Assembly (NCBI GenBank): GCA_023436585.1
Contig: JAEZIN010000007.1
Location: 10,828-74,827, forward strand
Source of the DNA: Bacillota bacterium
GTDB lineage: Bacteria > Bacillota > Clostridia > Christensenellales > Aristaeellaceae
DNA length: 64,000 nucleotides
Direction of reading: 5' to 3'
Shown here: positions 42,088 through 50,599 of the stretch, piece by piece
How positions within the stretch are numbered: the first letter of the stretch is position 1
How the letters are laid out: the number at the start of each line of letters is the position of its first letter
Position numbers and translations under genes: made by a program
Notes under the pieces: generated by a model
Seen by the model: the letters and a program-made list of their open reading frames with translations, nothing else
Told to the model about the DNA's origin: nothing
Databases searched by the model: none

Positions 42088-43857
42088 ATGGAGACTCAAA
42101 AGACGACCATGAAAACCGGGAAACTGATCCGGCGGTTCGCGCCATACTATAAAAGTTATTGGGGCACCGTGGCTTTTGACCTGTTATGTGCCGCGCTGAC
42201 CACGGTTTGCGAAATCGTACTGCCGCTGATTATACGCAGCATCACCAACCTGGCCAGCGACAATATTGCATTGCTCACGGTCTCCCATGTTTTGAAGCTG
42301 GGCGGCTTGTATGTTTTTCTGCGTTTGATTGACGCCGCGGCGGCTTACTATATGGCCTCCGTGGGCCACATCATGGGAAGCCGCATCGAAACCGATATGC
42401 GGCGGGACCTTTTTTCCCATCTGCAGCAATTGTCCTTTTCCTATTACAGCAACACCAAGGTGGGCCAAATCATGGCCCGCATCACCGGCGACCTGTTTGA
42501 GGTCACGGAGTTTGCCCATCACTGCCCGGAGGAGTTCTTCATTGCCGCCATCAAAATCGTGGCCTCCTTCATCATCCTGTCCGGGATGAACATCTGGCTT
42601 ACGCTGATGGTGTTTGCGCTGCTGCCCTTGATGCTGCTGGCCGCCCGCGTGTTCAACAAGCGCATGCGAAAGGCGTTTATGGATACGCGCCATCAGGTAG
42701 GCGAGCTGAATGCCCAGGTGGAGGACAGCCTGCTGGGCATCCGCGTGGTGAAATCCTTCGCCAACGAGCCCATGGAAGAGGAAAAGTTCCGGGACGGAAA
42801 TCATCGGTTTTTGCAGACCAAAAAGGTGGCCTACAAGGCCATGGCCGGCTTCCACACCACCACCCGCGTTTTTGACGGGCTGATGTACATCCTGGTGGTG
42901 ATCGTCGGCGCGCTGTTTATCATCAGCGGAAAGATCCAGCCCGGCGATTATATCGCTTACCTGCTATACGTGTCCATGCTGTTGACATCCATCCGCCGCA
43001 TTGTGGAATTCACCGAGCAGTTCCAGCGCGGCATGACAGGCATTGAGCGCTTCTGCCAGATCATGGACGCGCCGCTGGAGATCACCGATACCAAAGATGC
43101 CAAAGAGCTTCATCATATCAAGGGTGATATCGGCTTTGAAAACGTTAGCTTCGGTTATGCCGACGACGGCAAGCAGGTGCTGGCCAACCTGAACCTGAAC
43201 GTCAAGGCCGGGGAGAACGTGGCGCTGGTTGGCCCCTCCGGCAGCGGGAAGACGACGCTGTGCAACCTGATCCCCAGGTTCTATGATGTTACCTCCGGCC
43301 GCATCACCGTGGACGGGCAGGACATCCGGAACCTGACCCAAAAGAGCCTAAGGGAAAGCATCGGCATGGTGCAGCAGGAGGTATACCTGTTCTCCGGCAC
43401 GATCTATGAGAACATCGCCTACGGCAGGCCCGGCGCTGCCAGGGATGAGGTCGAACAGGCCGCCAGGCAGGCCGGCGCCCACGAGTTCATACTGGAACTG
43501 CCCAACGGCTACGATACCTTTGTGGGCGAGCGGGGCGTGAAGCTTTCCGGCGGCCAGAAGCAGCGCGTATCCATCGCCCGTGTGTTCCTGAAGAATCCGC
43601 CCGTGCTGATCCTGGATGAGGCTACCTCCGCCCTGGATAACGAAAGCGAGCGCATTGTGCAAAAATCCCTGGAGACGCTGGCCAAGGGCCGCACCACCTT
43701 CACCATCGCCCACCGGCTGACCACCATCCGTAACGCCACGGTGATCTGGGTGCTTACAGATAAAGGCGTGGAGGAGCAGGGCACCCACGCGGAGTTGATG
43801 GCGAAAAAAGGCGTGTACTACAGCCTGTACCATATGTATACGGAGGCGGTATCATGA
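42088..43857 (+). CDS. ABC exporter, fused membrane and ATPase domains
   Basis: A 589-residue half-transporter that works as a dimer. Six helices occupy residues 1-320. The ATPase domain has Walker A GPSGSGKTT, Q loop, signature LSGGQKQRV, Walker B VLILDEATSALD and the H loop IAHR. Type: lipid/peptide/drug exporter (MsbA-like); the substrate cannot be told. AAAGGAAAGG lies upstream of the ATG at 42088. Its stop overlaps the next gene start (ATGA). Confidence 0.94.
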   Translation: METQKTTMKTGKLIRRFAPYYKSYWGTVAFDLLCAALTTVCEIVLPLIIRSITNLASDNIALLTVSHVLKLGGLYVFLRLIDAAAAYYMASVGHIMGSRIETDMRRDLFSHLQQLSFSYYSNTKVGQIMARITGDLFEVTEFAHHCPEEFFIAAIKIVASFIILSGMNIWLTLMVFALLPLMLLAARVFNKRMRKAFMDTRHQVGELNAQVEDSLLGIRVVKSFANEPMEEEKFRDGNHRFLQTKKVAYKAMAGFHTTTRVFDGLMYILVVIVGALFIISGKIQPGDYIAYLLYVSMLLTSIRRIVEFTEQFQRGMTGIERFCQIMDAPLEITDTKDAKELHHIKGDIGFENVSFGYADDGKQVLANLNLNVKAGENVALVGPSGSGKTTLCNLIPRFYDVTSGRITVDGQDIRNLTQKSLRESIGMVQQEVYLFSGTIYENIAYGRPGAARDEVEQAARQAGAHEFILELPNGYDTFVGERGVKLSGGQKQRVSIARVFLKNPPVLILDEATSALDNESERIVQKSLETLAKGRTTFTIAHRLTTIRNATVIWVLTDKGVEEQGTHAELMAKKGVYYSLYHMYTEAVS

Positions 43858-45317
43858 GCCTGAATGTAAGACTTGCCACAGAATGCGACATACCGGCCCT
43901 TTGCCGTCTGTTTGAAGCCGGCATCCGGGATATGGATGAAAAGGGTCTGGACCAGTGGCGCTGGGAGGTCTATCCCAGCGAGGCTGTGCTCATGGAGGAT
44001 GTGCAGGCGCAGACCATGTACCTCATGGAAGAGAACGGGGAGCTTTTAACCGCCTTCACCATCAATGAGGACCAGCATCCCCTGTACCTTACGCTGCACT
44101 GGCATTTTGGCGTGAAGCCGGCCGTGCTGCACCGGCTGGTGGTCAGTCCTTCGCACCAGCGCAAGGGAATGGGCCGGGAAGCCATGGCCCATGTGATTGA
44201 AATTGCCAGGGAGCTTGGCTATGACAGCCTGCGCCTGGATACTTATTTGAAGAATACCAGAGCCATGGCCTTGTATGAGGGAATCCCAATGCGCAAGGTG
44301 GGCCAGGTGAAGTTTGACCATAGGACTACGCTCTTTCAATGTTATGAAATGCCCCTGACGGAGGACTGCCCCCTGCTGCCCATGAAGATGCGGCCCCATT
44401 ACCGCTGCGCGCCGGAGCTGCCCTGGGGCGGGAACAAGCTCAAAACGCTGTTTGGTAAGGATATCCCCAATGACCGCACCGGGGAAAGCCTGGAAATCAG
44501 CGTGATCCCCGGCAAGGAAAGCCGCACGGAAAGCGGCGAAGGGCTGAACGAACTCCTGGCGGCCTATGGGGAAAAGCTGCAGGGAACGGATATCAAAGGG
44601 CCTTTTCCCCTGCTTTTGAAGCTTCTGGACGCCAAGGATGTTTTAAGCGTGCAGGTGCACCCGGGCGACGCATACGCTTCGGCTCACGAAGGCGGAAAGC
44701 TGGGCAAGACGGAGGCCTGGGTCATCCTTCAGGCCGACCCAGGCGCGGAATTGGTGTACGGCCTTACGCCAAATGTGAACCGGGAGGAATTGACGGCGGC
44801 CTGCCAGCAGGGCGCCGCGGTGGAAAAATATCTTCGCCGTGTGAAGGTGAAAGCTGGCGACGTGTGCTTCATCCCCGCCGGCTGCGTCCATGCCATCGGC
44901 GCTGGGATTGTGCTGTATGAAATCCAGCAGTCCAGCGATGTGACCTACCGCTTCTATGACTGGGACAGGACAGACGCAAGCGGAAAGAAGCGTGAGCTGC
45001 ACATTCTTAAGGCGGTGGATGTGGCAGACCTTGCTTTCCAGCTTGACCCTGTCTCGAAGGTGCCGGGTACCGGTGTACAGCCGCTTTTGAGAAACAACGT
45101 TTTTGAACTGGACAGACTGAACGTGTCGGGAGAGTTGCTGATAGAGCCCGATCCCAGGCGCTTTGCCTTTTTGACCGCCCTGGACTCGCTGCTTTTAAGC
45201 TGGGAGGGCGACGCGCTGGAACTGAAAAAGGGCGATTCCGTACTATTGCCTGCGCTTAGGCCCGCCTTGTATTTGCAGGGTGTAGGCGAAGCGCTGTTTG
45301 CAACGCCTACGCTATAA
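43854..45317 (+). CDS. Fusion: GNAT acetyltransferase + class I mannose-6-phosphate isomerase
   Basis: 487 residues in one open frame. Residues 1-165 are a GNAT domain with the acetyl-CoA loop SPSHQRKGMGREAM (98-111) and NTRAMALYEGIPM. Residues 175-487 are a small class I phosphomannose isomerase: FPLLLKLLDAKDVLSVQVHP (Q and H zinc ligands), KTEAW (Glu) and PAGCVHAIGAG (His347). ManA interconverts mannose- and fructose-6-phosphate and feeds GDP-mannose. A join of two such domains is unusual. No frameshift or internal ribosome site is visible at the junction. It is translationally coupled to the ABC exporter and followed by a bidirectional terminator. Confidence 0.9.
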   Translation: MSLNVRLATECDIPALCRLFEAGIRDMDEKGLDQWRWEVYPSEAVLMEDVQAQTMYLMEENGELLTAFTINEDQHPLYLTLHWHFGVKPAVLHRLVVSPSHQRKGMGREAMAHVIEIARELGYDSLRLDTYLKNTRAMALYEGIPMRKVGQVKFDHRTTLFQCYEMPLTEDCPLLPMKMRPHYRCAPELPWGGNKLKTLFGKDIPNDRTGESLEISVIPGKESRTESGEGLNELLAAYGEKLQGTDIKGPFPLLLKLLDAKDVLSVQVHPGDAYASAHEGGKLGKTEAWVILQADPGAELVYGLTPNVNREELTAACQQGAAVEKYLRRVKVKAGDVCFIPAGCVHAIGAGIVLYEIQQSSDVTYRFYDWDRTDASGKKRELHILKAVDVADLAFQLDPVSKVPGTGVQPLLRNNVFELDRLNVSGELLIEPDPRRFAFLTALDSLLLSWEGDALELKKGDSVLLPALRPALYLQGVGEALFATPTL

Positions 45318-45330
45318 GTCATTTGGACAA

Positions 45331-45366
45331 AAAAGAAGCGAGCGGCTATTGGCCGCCCGCTTTTTT
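45331..45366. terminator. Bidirectional terminator
   Basis: AGCGAGCGGC/GCCGCCCGCT stem between convergent genes, with a T-run on the plus strand and an A-rich left flank (a T-run on the minus strand). Confidence 0.85.
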
Positions 45367-46869
45367 CAATATACCGGTTATTCTTTTGATGACCGCCTTC
45401 ATCTGCTGCCGGTCCAGCAGCCAGCCTATGCCTGCTGTGACAAGCGCCGCGTAAACAGTCATCAGTGCCGCATAACCGATCCATTCCACAAACCTCGAAG
45501 GCTCCAGCGGCCAAATCAGAAATGGAACACTGATCAGCGCGCCTGTCAGGACCAGGCGGACCATGCGTAGGAGTGTACCTTTCCATGGCAGGCCGGTGAT
45601 TTTTTGGGGCACAAACCACAATTGTATGCCGGTTCTTACAAGGTTGGAAATTAGCACGCCGGCCGCGATGCCCGGCAGGCCGAAGAATATGCCCAGGACT
45701 AGCCCGAACCCGAAACCGAGGACCACTTGCAAAGTATTGTGATGGCGCGTTTCCCGGAACTTGCCCGCTGAGATCACCATCAGGTCCAGCGGCGCCTTGA
45801 TCTGGTCCGTAAGCCCTTCCAGCGTAAGTAAAACCCCCAGTATGGGGACCACATAGTTCACATCCGGGATGCCCCTGGTGTACAACCGCACGAATGGGAT
45901 GATCAATGCCATGGATACGGAATACAGAACCGTGATTACAGAGAAAAAGAGAAACTCATATTCGCGGTACGCACGGCGGAAATTCTCCATTTCCTTGCGG
46001 GCGAGAAGATCGCCAAAGGAGGAATACAGCCCCGTGGATACCATTTTCAATATGCCCCACAGCCCCACCGTCACCAGGTGATACGTGCTGTAGACGCTGA
46101 CCAGCCGAGCATCCCTGGTGATCACCGTGGTGAGTATGATGCCCATGCCCTGGTGCAGCGTGACGGTAAGCTGCTGGTACAGCGCGTCCCACCGGCGGCT
46201 TAGCGGCGCTTTGTCCGGCCTGGCCTTGTAGTTCACATACGGGTAATGGCGGCGGACGTAAGCATACAAAAGCACAGAGCGCAAAAGGATGGTCAGGCCG
46301 GCCAGAAGCCGCAACAGGAGTATGTCGGCCCGTACGAGGGACAGAATCACAATGACCGCCGTTTGAAGCAGCAGCGAGGCCATGGAGGCCCAGGAGACCA
46401 CAAAAGTTTTCTGGTCGGCGGTGAGCAGCACCCGGTAGCGGGACAGCGTGAAAAACTCCAGCGTACCGGACAGGCCCATGATGGCCACCAGAAAACCGAC
46501 CGAAAGTTGGGAGAGGGACGTGATGGGCACCACCAGCGGATATATGGCGGAAAAAACAAGCGTCAGGGCGGCAAACAAATATCCGGATTTCTGATAAAAC
46601 TGCCGTGCAGCGGATACGATGGCGCTGATCCTGCCGTGGTCGTTTTCACTCAAGGGCTTGTACAGGCCATAGATGGCGGCGGCGGCCAGCCCGGCCTCCA
46701 CCAGCTTGAAATAGCCGATGAACTCGGTGATGGAGGCTACCAGGCCGTTGATTTCCGAGCCGTAATAGGCCAGCATCAGCCGGGGCGTGACAAAGCCCAG
46801 CAGCATGGCTGTCAGCTGGTAGGCCCCGGTGGCCAGCGTATTCTTCATGGCGGCTCTTGTGCGGCTCAT
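45346..46869 (-). CDS. Oligosaccharide flippase / polysaccharide biosynthesis (Wzx/MurJ-like) protein
   Basis: About 507 residues and 12-14 helices of the MOP flippase superfamily. It starts MSRTRAAMKNTLATGAYQLTAMLLGFVTPRLML and continues with YYGSEINGLVASITEF, typical of the lipopolysaccharide/teichoic-type polysaccharide translocases. It moves a lipid-linked sugar across the membrane. The ATG at 46869 follows GAAAGG; a TTG at 46893 lies within a small hairpin and is less likely. It lies near licD and the sugar transferase on the same strand but is separated by a repeat-rich gap. Confidence 0.88.
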   Translation of the reverse strand: MSRTRAAMKNTLATGAYQLTAMLLGFVTPRLMLAYYGSEINGLVASITEFIGYFKLVEAGLAAAAIYGLYKPLSENDHGRISAIVSAARQFYQKSGYLFAALTLVFSAIYPLVVPITSLSQLSVGFLVAIMGLSGTLEFFTLSRYRVLLTADQKTFVVSWASMASLLLQTAVIVILSLVRADILLLRLLAGLTILLRSVLLYAYVRRHYPYVNYKARPDKAPLSRRWDALYQQLTVTLHQGMGIILTTVITRDARLVSVYSTYHLVTVGLWGILKMVSTGLYSSFGDLLARKEMENFRRAYREYEFLFFSVITVLYSVSMALIIPFVRLYTRGIPDVNYVVPILGVLLTLEGLTDQIKAPLDLMVISAGKFRETRHHNTLQVVLGFGFGLVLGIFFGLPGIAAGVLISNLVRTGIQLWFVPQKITGLPWKGTLLRMVRLVLTGALISVPFLIWPLEPSRFVEWIGYAALMTVYAALVTAGIGWLLDRQQMKAVIKRITGILKKAGGQ

Positions 46870-46891
46870 GGTACCTTTCAGGGGAAACGCC

Positions 46892-46910
46892 AAAGGGATT
46901 TCATCCCTTT
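46892..46910. repeat. Perfect hairpin AAAGGGAT/ATCCCTTT
   Basis: Seven to eight paired bases around GAA. It belongs to the same class as the hairpins at 6836, 29540 and 47139. Confidence 0.6.
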
Positions 46911-46965
46911 TGAATCCCTTATTTACATTAATTTGAGCAGAAGAGTCTCACTGTTGGTAGACAGT

Positions 46966-47030
46966 AATTTCGCGCCTTCTGGCGCGACCAAAGGGCTTTC
47001 CGATCGCCCTTTGGAAACCTTCGGATGCCG
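46966..47030. repeat. R2 dispersed repeat, intact copy
   Basis: TTCGCGCCTTCTGGCGCGA, then CCAAAGGGCTTTCCGATCG, CCCTTTGG, AAACCTTCGGATGCCG. Two internal hairpins (CGCGCC/GGCGCG and CAAAGGG/CCCTTTG). Apart from this and hairpins nothing gene-like occupies 46911-47190. Confidence 0.75.
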
Positions 47031-47138
47031 TTTCTTACAATTAAATGTATTTATCCGTGCGACAGGGTTAAAGTCGTTTATTGCATATTAGCGCTTGCCA
47101 AAAAGCGATGGATAGTTGTTAATAATTATGAGTTGGGA

Positions 47139-47190
47139 TTCCCAAGGGATGTATCCCTTGGGCAGGGGACCAGGGGACAGCGTCCCCTGG
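47139..47190 (-). terminator. Two perfect hairpins after licD
   Basis: CCCAAGGGAT/ATCCCTTGGG (about 47139-47162) and CCAGGGGAC/GTCCCCTGG (about 47169-47190). The same CCAGGGGAC closing hairpin occurs in R1. Confidence 0.5.
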
Positions 47191-47937
47191 TCATAGATCC
47201 AGGTGCTTGGCTACACGCTCGCTTTCGGGGGGCGGGGTCATATAGTCCGGGCCGAAGAGCTTCACCAGCACGGTATGATAATCGCGGGGAATGAGGACGG
47301 TGAGGTGCTCGAAGGGCGCCTCTGTGAGATCGTCAAAGAGCTTGGGGTCCCAGGTTATGGAGAGCAGGCCGAAGGCGCCGTTGGACATGTGCACCTCGCG
47401 GCCCTGCCTGCTGCGCTTGGAAAGTCGCTCGTACCAGGCTGTTTTTTGGTTTACGGAAAAAGGCAGGCCCAGCACGTGGGTGGCTGCCAGCGCCAGCTTT
47501 TGGGGCAGGGAGAAGCGGCTGTAATCCACGTTCTTTTTCAGCATGCCCTGAATAAAGCGCAGAAGCGTCAGGCGAACACGGCGGTGAAGTGTCCCTTCCG
47601 GCAGGTAATCCATAATGAACAGGTCCGTAAAGGCATCGGCTACATCAGGGTCCTTGCTCATTACGCGCGGTGTCCAGGTGTTGGTGCGGGAAAGGAGATA
47701 CCTTTCATCGCATTCCTGAGGATACACCGCCTGGAAGCGGTCAAAGGCCTGCCTGGTCATGATGAGATCGATGTCGTCATCCCAGGGGATGAAGCCCTGG
47801 TGCCGCACGGTGCCCAGGAGCGAGCCGCACATCATGGCATACGGGATTTTATGGGCCTTGCAGACCTTGATGATGTCAGTCAACTGGCCCAGAAGCTCCT
47901 TGTGAATCAAATCCAGGCTCCGCGGCGTTTTGCTCAT
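47191..47937 (-). CDS. LicD-family phosphotransferase
   Basis: A 248-residue enzyme of the LicD/FKRP nucleotidyltransferase-fold family, which adds phosphocholine or similar groups to teichoic acids and capsules. It has MMCGSLLGTVRHQGFIPWDDDIDLIM, the core metal-binding signature. The end of the gene overlaps a GC-rich hairpin. It overlaps the transketolase C gene by four bases, the last gene of the polysaccharide operon. Confidence 0.92.
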   Translation of the reverse strand: MSKTPRSLDLIHKELLGQLTDIIKVCKAHKIPYAMMCGSLLGTVRHQGFIPWDDDIDLIMTRQAFDRFQAVYPQECDERYLLSRTNTWTPRVMSKDPDVADAFTDLFIMDYLPEGTLHRRVRLTLLRFIQGMLKKNVDYSRFSLPQKLALAATHVLGLPFSVNQKTAWYERLSKRSRQGREVHMSNGAFGLLSITWDPKLFDDLTEAPFEHLTVLIPRDYHTVLVKLFGPDYMTPPPESERVAKHLDL

Positions 47938-48869
47938 AAGGTTGACTCCTTCAGCGCCTGCGCGGTTTTTTTAGCAATGGAGGCGGCGTCCAGGCCGTAC
48001 TGCTCCCGCAAATACTGCTGGGAGCCCACGATGGTGGAATAGGAATCCCGCATACCGATGCGCAGAACGCGCGCACGGCTGCCGGCCATGTCCGCCACGG
48101 TTTCCGCCACCGCGCCGCCAAGACCGCCAAGGTTCGTGTGCTCCTCCACCGTCACGATGAGGGGCAGTTCCTTCGCCAGGCGTTTTACAAGGTCCTCATC
48201 CAGCGGCTTTATGGTGGGAAAGCTGTACACGCCGGCAGATATGCCCTGCTCATTGAGAAGCTCTGCGGCGGCCACGGTTTGGGAGAGGATGCCCCCAGCG
48301 GATAGGAGCGCGACGCCAGAACCTTCTTTCAAACAAAGGCCATGGCCGATACGGTAATTTTCAATAGGTTTCGTATGCAGCGTGGGCTCCCCGCCCCGGC
48401 CCAGGCGAAGGTAGCAGGTGCCGGGATGATAAGTCAGCGCGGGCATGATGGCGTGAACCTCCGCGGGGTCACCGGGGGTGAAAACCGCTACATCCGGCAG
48501 CGCCCGCAATATGGCCATATCCTCCGTGGCATGGTGGCTCATGCCCAGGGAACCGTACACAAAGCCGCCGCCCACGCAAACGATTTTCACGTTGGCATGG
48601 TGGTAGGCGCAGTCGTTGCGTATCTGTTCCAGGCACCGCAGCGTCGGGAAATTGCCAATGGAGTAAGTGAAAACGGTCTTGCCCGAAAGTGCCATGCCCG
48701 CTGCCATGCCCGTCATGGCCTGCTCGGAGATGCCTGCGTTGAAGAACTGATGGGGATACGTTTCCCAGTAAGGCTTCAATACGCCAAAGCCCAGGTCCCC
48801 TGTGATCAGGAATAGGTTCGGGTCATCCTTGGCCAGCTTGTGCAAGGCGCCGGTAAAGGCGTCTCTCAT
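47934..48869 (-). CDS. Transketolase, C-terminal subunit
   Basis: 311 residues comprising the pyrimidine-binding and C-terminal domains of transketolase: ITGDLGFGVLKPY, FNAGISEQAMTGMAAGMALSGK, YLRLGRGGEPT. Together with the following gene it makes a split transketolase. Placed between licD and the N-terminal subunit with four-base overlaps on both sides, so the stoichiometry is probably set by coupling. It may serve an unusual sugar for the surface polymer rather than the pentose phosphate pathway. Confidence 0.92.
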   Translation of the reverse strand: MRDAFTGALHKLAKDDPNLFLITGDLGFGVLKPYWETYPHQFFNAGISEQAMTGMAAGMALSGKTVFTYSIGNFPTLRCLEQIRNDCAYHHANVKIVCVGGGFVYGSLGMSHHATEDMAILRALPDVAVFTPGDPAEVHAIMPALTYHPGTCYLRLGRGGEPTLHTKPIENYRIGHGLCLKEGSGVALLSAGGILSQTVAAAELLNEQGISAGVYSFPTIKPLDEDLVKRLAKELPLIVTVEEHTNLGGLGGAVAETVADMAGSRARVLRIGMRDSYSTIVGSQQYLREQYGLDAASIAKKTAQALKESTL

Positions 48870-49687
48870 GGCTTCTGCGCCTCCAATTCACGGACTGCCG
48901 CCTCATATTCTTCGCCCTGTGGCGTGCGGTAGTGCCAGAGGATGTTGTTTTCCATGAAGGAGATTCCTTTGCCCTTCACCGTATGGGCGATAATGACGGA
49001 AGGCGCGTTTTTTTCTTCCTTTGCCGTTTTGAAGGCGGCACGGAGGGCGTCATGGTCATGCCCGTCCGCCTCGATGACTTGCCAGCCGAAGGCGCGCCAC
49101 TTGTCGGCAAAGGGCTCCAGCTTGATGGTGCGCTCGCAAAAGTCCAGGCTTTGCATTCTGTTATAGTCAATGATGGCGGTAAGGTTGTTCAAGTTCAGGT
49201 GATGGGCGATGAGCGCGCTTTCCCATACGCTGCCCTCGTCGCATTCGCCGTCGCCGCAGACCACGTACACGCGCCAGTTTGCCCCGTCCCTTTGCGCGGC
49301 CAGCGCCATGCCCACCCCGACGGGCAGGCCATGGCCCAGGGAGCCGGTGGAGAACTCAACCCCCGGTATCCCCTTATGGGAAACATGGCCCGACAGCAGG
49401 CTGCCGTTTTGATAGTGTGTTTTTAGAAGCTCCGCATCAAAAAAGCCGCGCTCCGCCAAAGCGGCGTACACGGCAGCCCCGGCATGGCCCTTGCTTAGGA
49501 TCAGCCGGTCCCGGTCCTCCCAGCGGGGGTCATCGCATTTCACATGCAAAACATCGCTATACAATACGGCCATGATATCCGCCACGGACAAAATGGCTCC
49601 GATATGGGAGCCATGGGACAAATGGGTCATTTCTAAGCCGTGGCGCTTGATCCTATACGCCAGCTTTTCGCTGGAAAGAGCGGTCAT
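48866..49687 (-). CDS. Transketolase, N-terminal (TPP-binding) subunit
   Basis: A 273-residue TPP-binding half. It has LILSKGHAGAAVYAALAERG, STGSLGHGLPVGVGMALAAQ and the TPP motif GDGECDEGSVWES. The ATG at 49687 follows AAAGGA; the frame extends further up but overlaps the sugar transferase gene. Partner of the preceding subunit gene. Confidence 0.93.
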   Translation of the reverse strand: MTALSSEKLAYRIKRHGLEMTHLSHGSHIGAILSVADIMAVLYSDVLHVKCDDPRWEDRDRLILSKGHAGAAVYAALAERGFFDAELLKTHYQNGSLLSGHVSHKGIPGVEFSTGSLGHGLPVGVGMALAAQRDGANWRVYVVCGDGECDEGSVWESALIAHHLNLNNLTAIIDYNRMQSLDFCERTIKLEPFADKWRAFGWQVIEADGHDHDALRAAFKTAKEEKNAPSVIIAHTVKGKGISFMENNILWHYRTPQGEEYEAAVRELEAQKP

Positions 49688-50394
49688 GCGTTTTCCTTTC
49701 CGGGGGCGGCTTTGGCATTTTCCTCCCGCACCACGCGCTTTGCTTTTTTGAAAACGCTGGCGATGGTACGCCAAAATAGCTTCATATCCAATGCAAAGCT
49801 TTGGTTCAAAGCGTACTCCACCCGCAGCGCGTTTTTATGGTCCAGGATGTATTTTTCGTAATTTTCCACAGGATTGTCGGCGCCTACCAGCTCATCCTGG
49901 CTGATGTAGACGAGCGAGCTTTCGTCACTGATGCCGGGGCGCACCCACAGGATGCATTCCTGATCGCGGGTATAGCGCATGGTATAGCGCAAAAGCTCCG
50001 GCCGGGGGCCGATAAAGCTCATTTCGCCGGTCAGTATGTTCAAAAGCTGGGGAATTTCGTCCAGCTTCGTCTTGCGCAGGATATGGCCTACCCGCGTCAC
50101 ACGGGCATCGTTGAGTGCCGTGGTGCCGCCGGTCTTGTCAGCATCCTTGACCATGGTGCGAAATTTGAAGATATAAAACGTTTTGTTATGGTAGCCGCCC
50201 CTGGGCGCGCGGTAAAAGATGGGGCCTTTAGAATCCAGCCTGACCGCGATGGCGATGGGGATCATGAAAAGAAGGCCGGGGACAAGCAATAGAAGCGCCA
50301 GCAAAATATCAAGGATGCGCTTTACGACAATACTGTAGAAAGGGTGCGATAAAGGACCCTTCCACACAGGCAGTTCGGGGATTGGCTTAAGCAT
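49684..50394 (-). CDS. Undecaprenyl-phosphate sugar-1-phosphate transferase (WcaJ/PglC-like)
   Basis: A 236-residue initiating phosphoglycosyl transferase, which loads the first sugar onto the lipid carrier at the membrane. It has KRILDILLALLLLVPGL (re-entrant helix), LDSKGPIFYRAPRGG, FKFRTMVKDAD, LRKTKLDEIPQLLNIL and GEMSFIGPRPE. AAGGAGG precedes the ATG at 50394; the frame further upstream crosses the promoter and an R2 repeat, so is not coding. First gene of the operon. Confidence 0.95.
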   Translation of the reverse strand: MLKPIPELPVWKGPLSHPFYSIVVKRILDILLALLLLVPGLLFMIPIAIAVRLDSKGPIFYRAPRGGYHNKTFYIFKFRTMVKDADKTGGTTALNDARVTRVGHILRKTKLDEIPQLLNILTGEMSFIGPRPELLRYTMRYTRDQECILWVRPGISDESSLVYISQDELVGADNPVENYEKYILDHKNALRVEYALNQSFALDMKLFWRTIASVFKKAKRVVREENAKAAPGKENA

Positions 50395-50439
50395 CGCCGG
50401 GCCTCCTTGAGGAAAAGATATACGAAAACAAGCGGTGTT

Positions 50440-50468
50440 ATGGTAGCACAAGGCAAGTGTTATGTCAA
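50440..50468 (-). promoter_or_regulatory. sigma-A promoter of the polysaccharide operon
   Basis: TTGACA (50463-50468), 17 bases, TACCAT (50440-50445), minus strand. Confidence 0.78.
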
Positions 50469-50499
50469 ATTGACGGTTACTATCAGGAACACTCGGTGG

Positions 50500-50572
50500 C
50501 ATTTCGCCCTTGCGAGGGCGACCAAAGGGCTTTCCGGTCGCCCTTTTGAAACCTTCGGCGGCAAAATTGAGA
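50500..50572. repeat. R2 dispersed repeat, variant copy
   Basis: TTCGCCCTTGCGAGGGCGA, then CCAAAGGGCTTTCCGGTCG, CCCTTTTG, AAACCTTCGG. The first hairpin arms have changed together (GCCCTTGC/GAGGGC), keeping the fold. Confidence 0.7.
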
Positions 50573-50599
50573 AATATCTGCAAATGCGGCAGCCCTGGG

